This document shows, one piece after another, positions 27,058 to 35,500 of a stretch of DNA of 43,225 nt (positions are counted from its first letter, which is position 1; the number at the start of each line of letters is the position of its first letter). The stretch covers positions 1 through 43,225 of the forward strand of contig CASFHP010000025.1 in assembly GCA_949294555.1 (NCBI GenBank), given 5' to 3'. Below the pieces are notes generated by a model. The model searched no databases. It saw nothing but the letters and a program-made list of their open reading frames with translations, and had not been told where the DNA came from. A program made the position numbers and the translations under genes. The stretch comes from an uncultured Eubacteriales bacterium. GTDB taxonomy: Bacteria > Bacillota > Clostridia > TANB77 > CAG-508.

Positions 27058-28287
27058 CTACCAATTAGACAATAACACAAAATTTAATATATTGAAAATT
27101 AATGAAACTATCAAAATTACAGAAATACCAATCGTTAAATTCCTATTTTTTTCAATATTGAATTCTTTATATAAGACATCATACTCATTTTTCACTTCAT
27201 TATATAATTTGTCTAATCCCAGTACTTCTTTTACTTTATGTGCAAACATTGTACCAATTTCATCTTCTGTTACCTCTTGTATCCAGATATTTTTTGTAAA
27301 TTGAATAAATGCTTTTCTAACTTCTTTTACTTTTGATGCTTGCTTAAATTCTAAACTTAATTTTTTCAAGTAGATTTTTTTATACAATTCAAAAATATAG
27401 GTATATAAATATTGTTGCTCAAATTCACTTGGTAAAATGGTATAATTATTAATATCTGCTGAAGAAGAAAATAATGTAATTCCTTGTTTAGTCATACCCA
27501 TTTTGGTATATTTCCATTTTGCTAATGATAAAATTTCTTCTTCTTGTAAGCTTGCACTATTGTCTGCTGGTAATATTCTTGCAAATTTGATAAAGTTATG
27601 TTCAATTTTATCAAATGTATTTTCTGTATTCCAATCTGCTTGGTCTATGCAGACATAGGAATATGTTAAAAATCTTTCTGTATCCACATCCAATTTTATG
27701 GCTTCTACATTAGAACCAGTTATGTTTGTGATAAAGTCTGTTAATTTATCAATACTTGAAAAGCTATCTGTTTGGATATGAATTTTGTCATAACTATTTA
27801 AGGTTTTATTATCTTGCTTGATATCTCTAAATTTATAATTAAAGTTTAATACATCTGAAAATGTAGGTTCATCAATATCTGTTTTCATGCATAAGAAACA
27901 AATCCCTGTTTGAAAACAAATTAATTCCATTTTTCGAATTTTAAAGAAAATGCCTTTTCCGTCTCCTGCTTTTCCTTGAATATCTTTTTTTATAGTATAT
28001 TCAAAAATGACACAAGGATATTTTGCAAGTACCGCTGATTGTGTTTCTATTGGCATGTCTTTAAATTTTGCATATTTCGCATTTGTAAAACTAAAACTTG
28101 AAAACAATAGCTCTCTCATTTTAGGCGTAAAATATTTGTATAGTTTTAGGTCTTTTTCTTTTTCAAATCGTTTTAATTTACAGTTTTCATCTTTTAGTAA
28201 TCTTAAAATATATTTTTGATACTTCTTTTGTTTTACGACAAAAGGATGTATAAAGTAGGTGTATTGGTAGTTTATCTTTAGTTCCAT
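27058..28287 (-). CDS. unknown 409-residue tail-anchored membrane protein
   Basis: I do not recognise the family. Residues 1-380 look soluble: MELKINYQYTYFIHPFVV, a PCVIFEYTI strand, GIFFKIRKMELICFQTGICF, a helical middle and, near the end, NEYDVLYKEFNIEKNRN. The C-terminus is one hydrophobic segment (about 383-405, TIGISVILIVSLIFNILNFV) with the end NW, so it is probably anchored by its tail. The start is 3 bp after the WG-repeat gene stop, indicating translational coupling. It stands between the WG-repeat protein and acpS. Confidence 0.85.
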   Translation of the reverse strand: MELKINYQYTYFIHPFVVKQKKYQKYILRLLKDENCKLKRFEKEKDLKLYKYFTPKMRELLFSSFSFTNAKYAKFKDMPIETQSAVLAKYPCVIFEYTIKKDIQGKAGDGKGIFFKIRKMELICFQTGICFLCMKTDIDEPTFSDVLNFNYKFRDIKQDNKTLNSYDKIHIQTDSFSSIDKLTDFITNITGSNVEAIKLDVDTERFLTYSYVCIDQADWNTENTFDKIEHNFIKFARILPADNSASLQEEEILSLAKWKYTKMGMTKQGITLFSSSADINNYTILPSEFEQQYLYTYIFELYKKIYLKKLSLEFKQASKVKEVRKAFIQFTKNIWIQEVTEDEIGTMFAHKVKEVLGLDKLYNEVKNEYDVLYKEFNIEKNRNLTIGISVILIVSLIFNILNFVLLSNW

Positions 28288-28290
28288 TTT

Positions 28291-29820
28291 TTATTCCCTT
28301 CCTTCTAAAGAATAATAATTCATATTAACATCTCTTCCAAAATGCCATCTTCCAATAAAATCAATTATCAAATAATCATCCAAATTATATATTGGTTCTT
28401 GGACAACTTCTCCTCTATTGTTAATAACACCCCATTTTCCATCTTTTTTGACTGCTGCAAATCCATAGGCATTTTGTTCTGTTGCGTCATCATATGTATA
28501 TTCTACCACAACATTTCCTTGTTTGTCTACATATCCATATTGATTATCTTGTTTTGCTAAAAATAATGTATTATTTGTCAAAACATCTTTTACATCTCGT
28601 TCTTCAAATCTAAAATTATAATATTTATATTCATCACCTTGTCTTAATTCAAAATAGCCAGAATCTGTATTTAATTCAATTAAAATTCCTGTTTGCTGAA
28701 TTTGAAATTGATTATTCATGATGTTACTATTTAGGTCTTCATCTTCTGCAATATAGATATCTGCGGTTTCATTATAACTGATAGATGTATAATTAAATGG
28801 TACGCTTTCCGCATTATTGATATCTACAATTCCTTGTGTGTCTCCTCTTGTGGCAATAAATACATTTGCTTTTGCTTCTACTAAATTATCATATTGTGCT
28901 TCAATTAGCACTTGCCCGTCTAATGCCATAACACCATATTCTCCGTCAGATACAAAGATTACGCCTTGTCCTTCTGTTTTTAATATAGCTGAAATTTGTT
29001 CAAATCCTTGTGTTAAAACATCTTCTCCATTTGCATTTACGACTTTTTGTGTTCCGTCTTGTGTTACAACATATAGATTGTTTCCTGCTACTTTTTGAAT
29101 TTCTTGGTATTGATTTTGTAAAATAACATTGTTTGCATTGTCTACAATTCCATATAATCCAGCGTCATCTCTTACAATATAGCCATCTCGATTGGTCTTG
29201 CCTAAGTTTGTTATTTCTGCATATGTTGTGTCTACAAGTGTTCTTCCTGTATCATCTGCTATGCCAAATTTTCCATCTTTTTCAACTAATAAGGCATTTT
29301 CTATACCTTCTAATGCTTGTATACTATCATATTCTATTGGTAATAATGCTTCTCCTGTATAGTCAATGGTTCCCCATTTTCCGTCTCTTTGGACTTTTAA
29401 TACATTGTCTTCATACCATAAATTTTGATTTTCGTCATGGTTTGGTATGGCTTCTATTTTGTTATAGTCTGTAAATATTTCTTCATTTTGGCTGTTTAAT
29501 GCTTTTGTACTATATTCTCCTGTATCATAGTTGACATCATATGTACAAAGAAAGATATCTGTTTTATTATCTGGAATGATAATCATTTCTTCATAAGAAG
29601 GGTCTATGACAATATCTCCATTTTCATCAATAACACCCCATTTGTTATCTTGATATGCCGCAAAATAGGTTTTGCTTGTAATTCCACCATTTTGACTTTC
29701 TCTTGAAAAAACACCTCTAATGATAAATACAGACATGATAATAACAACAATTGCTAAAATCACGGCAAATACTTTTTTTAAATTTAACTTTGGTTCTTCA
29801 TATCTTTTTCCTCTGCTCAT
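28291..29820 (-). CDS. WG-repeat protein with N-terminal membrane anchor
   Basis: The 509 residues start with a basic stretch and one membrane segment (about 17-37, VFAVILAIVVIIMSVFI), followed by about eight WG-type beta repeats (KWGVIDENGDIVIDPSYEE, KWGTIDYTGEALLPIEYD, KFGIADDTGRTLVDTTY, LYGIVDNANNVILQN, EYGVMALDGQVLIEA, QYGYVDKQGNVVVEY, KWGVINNRGEVVQEP). Such proteins are common in Firmicutes; they probably bind ligands or proteins outside the cell, but the partner is unknown. It follows spoIIE by 57 bp and is coupled to the tail-anchored gene downstream. Confidence 0.92.
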   Translation of the reverse strand: MSRGKRYEEPKLNLKKVFAVILAIVVIIMSVFIIRGVFSRESQNGGITSKTYFAAYQDNKWGVIDENGDIVIDPSYEEMIIIPDNKTDIFLCTYDVNYDTGEYSTKALNSQNEEIFTDYNKIEAIPNHDENQNLWYEDNVLKVQRDGKWGTIDYTGEALLPIEYDSIQALEGIENALLVEKDGKFGIADDTGRTLVDTTYAEITNLGKTNRDGYIVRDDAGLYGIVDNANNVILQNQYQEIQKVAGNNLYVVTQDGTQKVVNANGEDVLTQGFEQISAILKTEGQGVIFVSDGEYGVMALDGQVLIEAQYDNLVEAKANVFIATRGDTQGIVDINNAESVPFNYTSISYNETADIYIAEDEDLNSNIMNNQFQIQQTGILIELNTDSGYFELRQGDEYKYYNFRFEERDVKDVLTNNTLFLAKQDNQYGYVDKQGNVVVEYTYDDATEQNAYGFAAVKKDGKWGVINNRGEVVQEPIYNLDDYLIIDFIGRWHFGRDVNMNYYSLEGRE

Positions 29821-29877
29821 ACATTCTTTCCTCCTATTTTGTTTAAGATAACTTTTGCTTATAGTATTTTCATAGGT

Positions 29878-31692
29878 CTATTGTTTCTTACTCATTTTTT
29901 CAAAATCATCTTTTTTCATGAATTTACATACAATAACACTCATATCATCTTTAATTTTTCCAAAATTGTTATCAATTGCTTCATTTAATATAATGTCTGC
30001 TATTTTTTTGGTATTTTTGGTTTCGATATCTTCAAATAGATATTTTATCCATAATTCTTTATTTTTGTATTCAATATTTGAATCTAAAATTCCATCTGTA
30101 CACATAACCAAGATTTCTTCATTTTGTATATCTGTATCAAATATTTGAATATTATCTTGGTTGATAATTCCTGCTGGAAGTGAATTTGATTTGATAATTT
30201 GTACATGTTTATTTTTCTTAATATAGGTTGGGCATGCACCACTTTTTATACATTCAATCGTGCCTTTATATAAATCTAAAATAGCAACATCTAGCGTAGC
30301 AAAAATTTCTTCACTTTTGCTCATTAAACTAGAAGTGATGAGTTCGATTGATGTATTTTTGTCAAATCCAGAAGCTAGTAAATTTTGTAACATGGTTAAT
30401 ACTTGCATACTACTCTCATTTGCTTTTCTTCCTGTTCCCATACCATCACTTAGTGCAATTAAGTATTTCCCATCTTTTAGTCTTGTTTGAATAATATTAT
30501 CTCCAGATACTTCACTTTGGCTTTTACTTGCGTCTGCTGTTGCAAATCCTATCACATATTTATCGTCTGCTATGTAGATTAAATCTGTTTTTGTAGAATT
30601 TTCTTCATTTAATACAATTTTTTCTTTTAAGGTTTTGGTTAATATATTTTCTACAATCGCATTGTCTACTGGTTGTTTTGTAAATATATGAATGATAAAT
30701 CTATCTTCTTTATTAATCGTTACTTCTTCTACTTCTATTTCTTTTTGTTTTAATAATTCGATAATTTCAATTTCTTGTTTTGTATAACTTCTTTCTTCTG
30801 TCACTTCTTTTTGAATGTCTTTTGCAATTCCAGAAAGTACTTTTGAAACACCTTTTAATTGTGTTTCCATATTTTTTTTGCTTTCTTCTAATTTTTTCTG
30901 CCATACAAAATTGTTTTTACTAACTTTATAAGAAATGTTAATAGTACGTAACATTTGCAATATATTTTCTTCTAAATACTCACTAACTTCTTTATCATCA
31001 AATCCAACAATATAACTGTTACAATCTGCAAAAATTTTTAATAAGTCTTCTCTTTCGATTTCTTGTTTTTCTAATAATACAGAAAAGATTTCATCAACAA
31101 TTTTTCCATCAACATTGGCTATATCTTCATATAATAAGTTATCTTTATAGACATCTAAATTGTTTAATAGTTCATTGATAAATATTTGCTTGTTTTCTTC
31201 TCGTTCTTCTGCTGTATAGTTTTGGCTTTTGCTATCTTTTGCATAAGCATTTGCCATCTTTTTAATGGTTTCTGAAACATGGTTTAATTTTTGTACAGTT
31301 TCTTTTTCTCTTGTCAAACTTCTTTCTCTAGTTACTGGTAAAAATTTTGAACCACCTGTAAATTCTTCTATATCAATACGAATATTTTTTGGAATGGCAA
31401 GTAGAATAATAGAAGCTAGTAAAATTTCTTTAAAATAGATGAGTTCTACCGTGTAACCATTAGATGCGTAAGCTAAAATGACATTTCCTATACAAAATCC
31501 TGCAATGACACCAATTTTTCCAAATCGATTTAAGATACCTGCTACCATACCAGAAATCGCATATGCTGCAATAATGATTGGCTCTCCTCCTGTAATAATG
31601 CCTAGTGTTACCCCAATCGTTACACCAGATGTGGCACCAACCAATATACCATTTTTCCATCCCAATACTAAGACAATTAAAATGCTAAGCAC
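29878..31692 (-). CDS. spoIIE: stage II sporulation protein E, C-terminal part (split by a frameshift)
   Basis: PP2C-family serine phosphatase that dephosphorylates SpoIIAA and so activates sigma-F in the forespore. This ORF carries the last membrane segments (about 1-100, WKNGILVGATSGVTIGVTLG), the central regulatory domain and the phosphatase domain with ALSDGMGTGRKA, CTDGILDS and DDMSVIVCKF. The Met at 31692 is a GTG inside the original gene, not a natural start. The upstream frame LLLAIAVSAFGDLS continues the other ORF after a one-base slip near 31765-31769. Joined, the two parts give about 812 residues, the family length. Confidence 0.9.
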   Translation of the reverse strand: MLSILIVLVLGWKNGILVGATSGVTIGVTLGIITGGEPIIIAAYAISGMVAGILNRFGKIGVIAGFCIGNVILAYASNGYTVELIYFKEILLASIILLAIPKNIRIDIEEFTGGSKFLPVTRERSLTREKETVQKLNHVSETIKKMANAYAKDSKSQNYTAEEREENKQIFINELLNNLDVYKDNLLYEDIANVDGKIVDEIFSVLLEKQEIEREDLLKIFADCNSYIVGFDDKEVSEYLEENILQMLRTINISYKVSKNNFVWQKKLEESKKNMETQLKGVSKVLSGIAKDIQKEVTEERSYTKQEIEIIELLKQKEIEVEEVTINKEDRFIIHIFTKQPVDNAIVENILTKTLKEKIVLNEENSTKTDLIYIADDKYVIGFATADASKSQSEVSGDNIIQTRLKDGKYLIALSDGMGTGRKANESSMQVLTMLQNLLASGFDKNTSIELITSSLMSKSEEIFATLDVAILDLYKGTIECIKSGACPTYIKKNKHVQIIKSNSLPAGIINQDNIQIFDTDIQNEEILVMCTDGILDSNIEYKNKELWIKYLFEDIETKNTKKIADIILNEAIDNNFGKIKDDMSVIVCKFMKKDDFEKMSKKQ

Positions 31693-31696
31693 ATTT

Positions 31697-32317
31697 CTAA
31701 TGGAAAATCCAAGTATTGATAAATCTCCAAAAGCACTTACGGCTATCGCTAATAGAAGACTTGTCCCGGATTACCTCTTCTATGGAAAATGCTTTCTTCT
31801 CTCCCAAATTTTCAATAACAGATAGGGAATTGACAAAGATTTTATAAAAAGCAACCACAATAATACTATAAGTAATACTTAACAATAGATCATATACCGT
31901 AAAGCTAGAAAACATTGCTTTTACAATTTGAACAAGAAAAACAGCAACTGCTAAATTTTTTGCTACTTTTATTTTTTCATTTCTTTCATCTTCATTATAT
32001 TTTGGTTTTAGGATAAATAAACTAACTAAGAATATTAGACTTGTTAGGAAATACTCTAAGGCACCTACTGCACCAAATCCAATCATATTTCCCACAAGTG
32101 TTATCACAACAACACCTAAAAGTGGAATTGAAGATGAAAAACATGCTCCTAATATACTAACACTAAATAAGGAAAAGTCTCCTCCTATCCCAACAAATGA
32201 TAACATGAAAGAAAGAATATATATGAGAATATTGTTTTTTTGCAAAACCTCTGACCAACGATTGGTTGTTTCTTTCTTTCTTTCTTGTACTGTATATCCA
32301 CTTATATTTTGAAACAT
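31697..32317 (-). CDS. spoIIE: stage II sporulation protein E, N-terminal part (split by a frameshift)
   Basis: This reading frame starts MFQNISGYTVQERKK, has an AAGGTGG ribosome site, and encodes the first membrane segments of SpoIIE (about 30-180). It ends in the string KKAFSIEEVI, then reads the wrong frame (RDKSSISDSRKCF) to a stop. Removing one base at the CCCGG run (31765-31769) gives EEVIGTSLLLAIAVS, which rejoins the frame. That change restores the usual protein, so the frameshift is either a sequencing or assembly error or a recent inactivating mutation. Confidence 0.9.
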   Translation of the reverse strand: MFQNISGYTVQERKKETTNRWSEVLQKNNILIYILSFMLSFVGIGGDFSLFSVSILGACFSSSIPLLGVVVITLVGNMIGFGAVGALEYFLTSLIFLVSLFILKPKYNEDERNEKIKVAKNLAVAVFLVQIVKAMFSSFTVYDLLLSITYSIIVVAFYKIFVNSLSVIENLGEKKAFSIEEVIRDKSSISDSRKCFWRFINTWIFH

Positions 32318-32521
32318 ATTTTACATACCACCTTTTTACTAATATATACGCAATATTTTACTACTTGTCTTTTGTGGTTTTTGTCTTTTTCAGTCACTTA
32401 CCATGCAGAATTTTTTTACAGGTTTCTCTGTTTTTTTATATTTTCTTTTTTTATATTTTCTTTTTTCTTGTTTTATGCTTTTTATTTTATTACATAATGT
32501 CAAAAAAAGCAATATGGCATT

Positions 32522-32558
32522 AAAAAAATCGTTTCTATTTAGAAACGATTTTTTTTAA
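32522..32558 (-). terminator. terminator of the large surface protein operon
   Basis: AAATCGTTTCT (32526-32536) and AGAAACGATTT (32541-32551) form a perfect 11-bp stem with an ATTT loop, and on the minus strand it is followed by TTTTTTTA. It starts directly after the adhesin stop codon. The 241-bp gap to spoIIE (32318-32558) holds little else besides long T and A runs. Confidence 0.85.
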
Positions 32559-35500
32559 TTATTTTTTGATTACAAATTTTTTAATTACAACAATTCCTGC
32601 TCCAATAAGAATTAACATACTAATACCTATAATTCCATAGATAATATATTGTCTATTTTCTCCAGTAGGTCCTGTAATAATAACTTCTACATAGTCGTCA
32701 TCTTGTTCATCTCCTACAAATGTGTCTGTATCTGGGTCATAAGATTGATTTGTTGTTGGATCATAGTTACCTGGTGTATCATATTCTCCTGTTTCAATAT
32801 TAACGCTTCTTCTGCCTTCTAATTCTATGATTTCCACATCATTTTCATAGGTTAAGTCATCACTTGAAACAGATAGCTGTCTTGATACGGTTAATGTCGT
32901 ACTCTCTTTTGAATTTGGAGCCATATTTGCAAATATTGAATTTGGTTGCTTTAAGTGTACTACATTTTGGAAGCCTTTTACAATATCATAAACTTTCTCT
33001 GCTAAGTAAGTTCCACTTAGGTCTGAGGTGATTTCTTTTGTCTCCCAGTTACCGTCTGTTGATTGTAACATAACATCATCTGGTAAATAATCATACATAT
33101 CCACAACACTTGCAATCGTATAATTAGCATTACCATCTGGTTTTGTTCCATAGATATAGTAGTTTTCATCATTGTAGTCTATCTCAGAATTTGAGTTGTC
33201 TACTGAAATCTCATAGGTTAGTGTTAATGTTGCACCTTGGATAATTTCGTTGTCTACCTCTATATGTAGTGATCCATCAGGCAATAATCTTACATATGAT
33301 AAATTCTCTGTTCTTGGGTCACCACTGATTAGTGTTGAACCATTTGCTAATTGAATATTAACATCTGCTACCTCTTTATCAACTATTAAAGATTGTCTTG
33401 GTCTTTCGATAATACCAAAGTCAATATTGTCAAATACGAATTTCAAATCAATACCATATCCACTTGTATTATCTAAGTTAACATCATAATCTAGTTTAAT
33501 TTCAAATTGTCTTGTGTCTGCAAAAATCTCTGTAAATTGTGATCCTGAAACTACAGTTCCATAATTGATTTCTTCATCAGTTATTCTTTGTGTAATAAAT
33601 TGTTCATCATCTTTTGCATCTGATAATCTAAGTGCACCTTCATGGCTAGTTTCTCCTCTATACCAGTAATCTGTCATGGCATCTGCCGCTGATTGAATTC
33701 CATCTCTATAGATGGTTGATTTATAATCATCTGCTACCACATTTTTGATAACGTTACCACTTGTGTCACAAATAACACTTGTATCACCATATGTGTATCT
33801 AATGACATATTTTCCTGGTATAACACCACTGAAACTATATGAACCATTTATTCCTTCGTCATCTGGACCTGTTGTAGTTTCTGCGTTCACAACAGAATTA
33901 TCTTTCTTATATAATTGCGCTACATTTCCTACCGTATTAGTAGCATCATCATATGTTAATAATTCTACTTTTACATTATTTACAACATTTTCTGTTGTTG
34001 CATCATACCTTCCATCACCTTTTCTTTCTTTATCAAAGCCTGTTCCTGCTAATAATGCATCTACCGCACTATCTTCCCATACAGTACCCTCTATCATTCT
34101 TCCTTCTTTTAGTTCTAGGATTAAAGATGGTGCCCAGTTTGTATCATCTTCATATGTTGTTGTATCTCCTGGTGTTGCATTGTCTGGTGCTGAATCTACA
34201 TCTATTCCTGCATATGGATTGTTAAATGTATTGTCTGTATATGATGAATATGATGTAATCTCTGTTATAGAATTTAATGTTGCATTTTCGTTTAATATGT
34301 CATTAATTGCATCATTGTTCATTTGATATCTAATGTAAACATATGTGTCTGTTTGTGCTTCAAGTCTTGCATTATCTTCCGTATAGATCGTTGCTTTTGA
34401 ATATCCATTACTATTATAAGATTCTTCTGTATAGTCTAGGCTTCCTATAATATTACCCTCGTCATCCATTCCTGTACCAACACCAACTATGGTGTATCGA
34501 CTATCATAGTAATTTGCGATTGATTTTATTGTACTATTTAATGTTGTTGCTTCATTTACCAGTCTGATTGCGTAGTTTACATATACTTGCAAACTGCCAT
34601 CATTTCCTGGTTGGCTATTATAAACAATATCTGATGTATAGATTGCTCTTGTATATGAACTTGCAATATATTTACTTGCAAATCTAACACCTACATTAGA
34701 TACATCTCCTCCTGCAAATCCATTTGTGCTTGTATCTGCTGATACTTGACCATATTGATATGTATGTGTATAGTCATTAAACATAATTTGTACATTTTCA
34801 ACGTCTTGTGCCGCTACGTTTAAGTCTGGCATTTCTCTTTCTTCAACACCTAAGTTGATGTTTGTAATTTCTTCTGTACCATTTTTTCTAATACTATCTG
34901 CTGTATCTGTTGTACATAAGATATTATTATCTTGTCTTGTTGTAATTGCTTGAATAACATATTGGTCATCCACACCTGAAATTGGGTATGTTTGTCCTTC
35001 ATATCCTTTATTTACAGAATCTCCGTAAATTACTGTACTTGTATAATCCGCTCTATTATATCTGATCGTATGGGTGTTTTGTCCATTGGTATTTTGTGAA
35101 GCATCTTTTACAATCGTTGCAAATCGATTATTCATATCATTTCTTAATGCAGAATCTGTTGCTTTGTTTCCATTATTTTCTGAACGGATGGCTATCGTTT
35201 GATAACTCATTCCGTTATATTCAAATTCTACATAAGCACCTGTTAAATCATCAATTCTGATTTTAACTGCATTTGGATCTTCATCATAGTTACCAAAGAT
35301 ATATTCACCATTTTCATCTGTAACCGTTGTTGCTAAAACGGTTCCGTCTGCTTTTACTAATCTGACAGTTACATATTGAAGTCTTTCGTCATAAGTATTT
35401 TCATTCCATAAGTTATCTTTTATACTTGTTTTATCTTGCTCTCTATCTTCCCAAGCATATCCAGATATCTTAATATATTCTCTTCTGTTAGTTGCATTGA

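Noticed and set aside
31478..31825. Plus-strand ORF inside spoIIE
   Set aside because: It is the mirror of a conserved membrane region, has no ribosome site and no resemblance to any family.
32360..32400. TGTCTTT strings upstream of spoIIE as possible Spo0A sites
   Set aside because: Only 5 of 7 bases match the box in an AT-rich region full of similar strings; no consistent spacing to a promoter.
33745..34326. 193-residue plus-strand ORF inside the adhesin gene
   Set aside because: It is antisense to well-defined adhesin sequence and has Ser/Thr-rich shadow composition without start signals.
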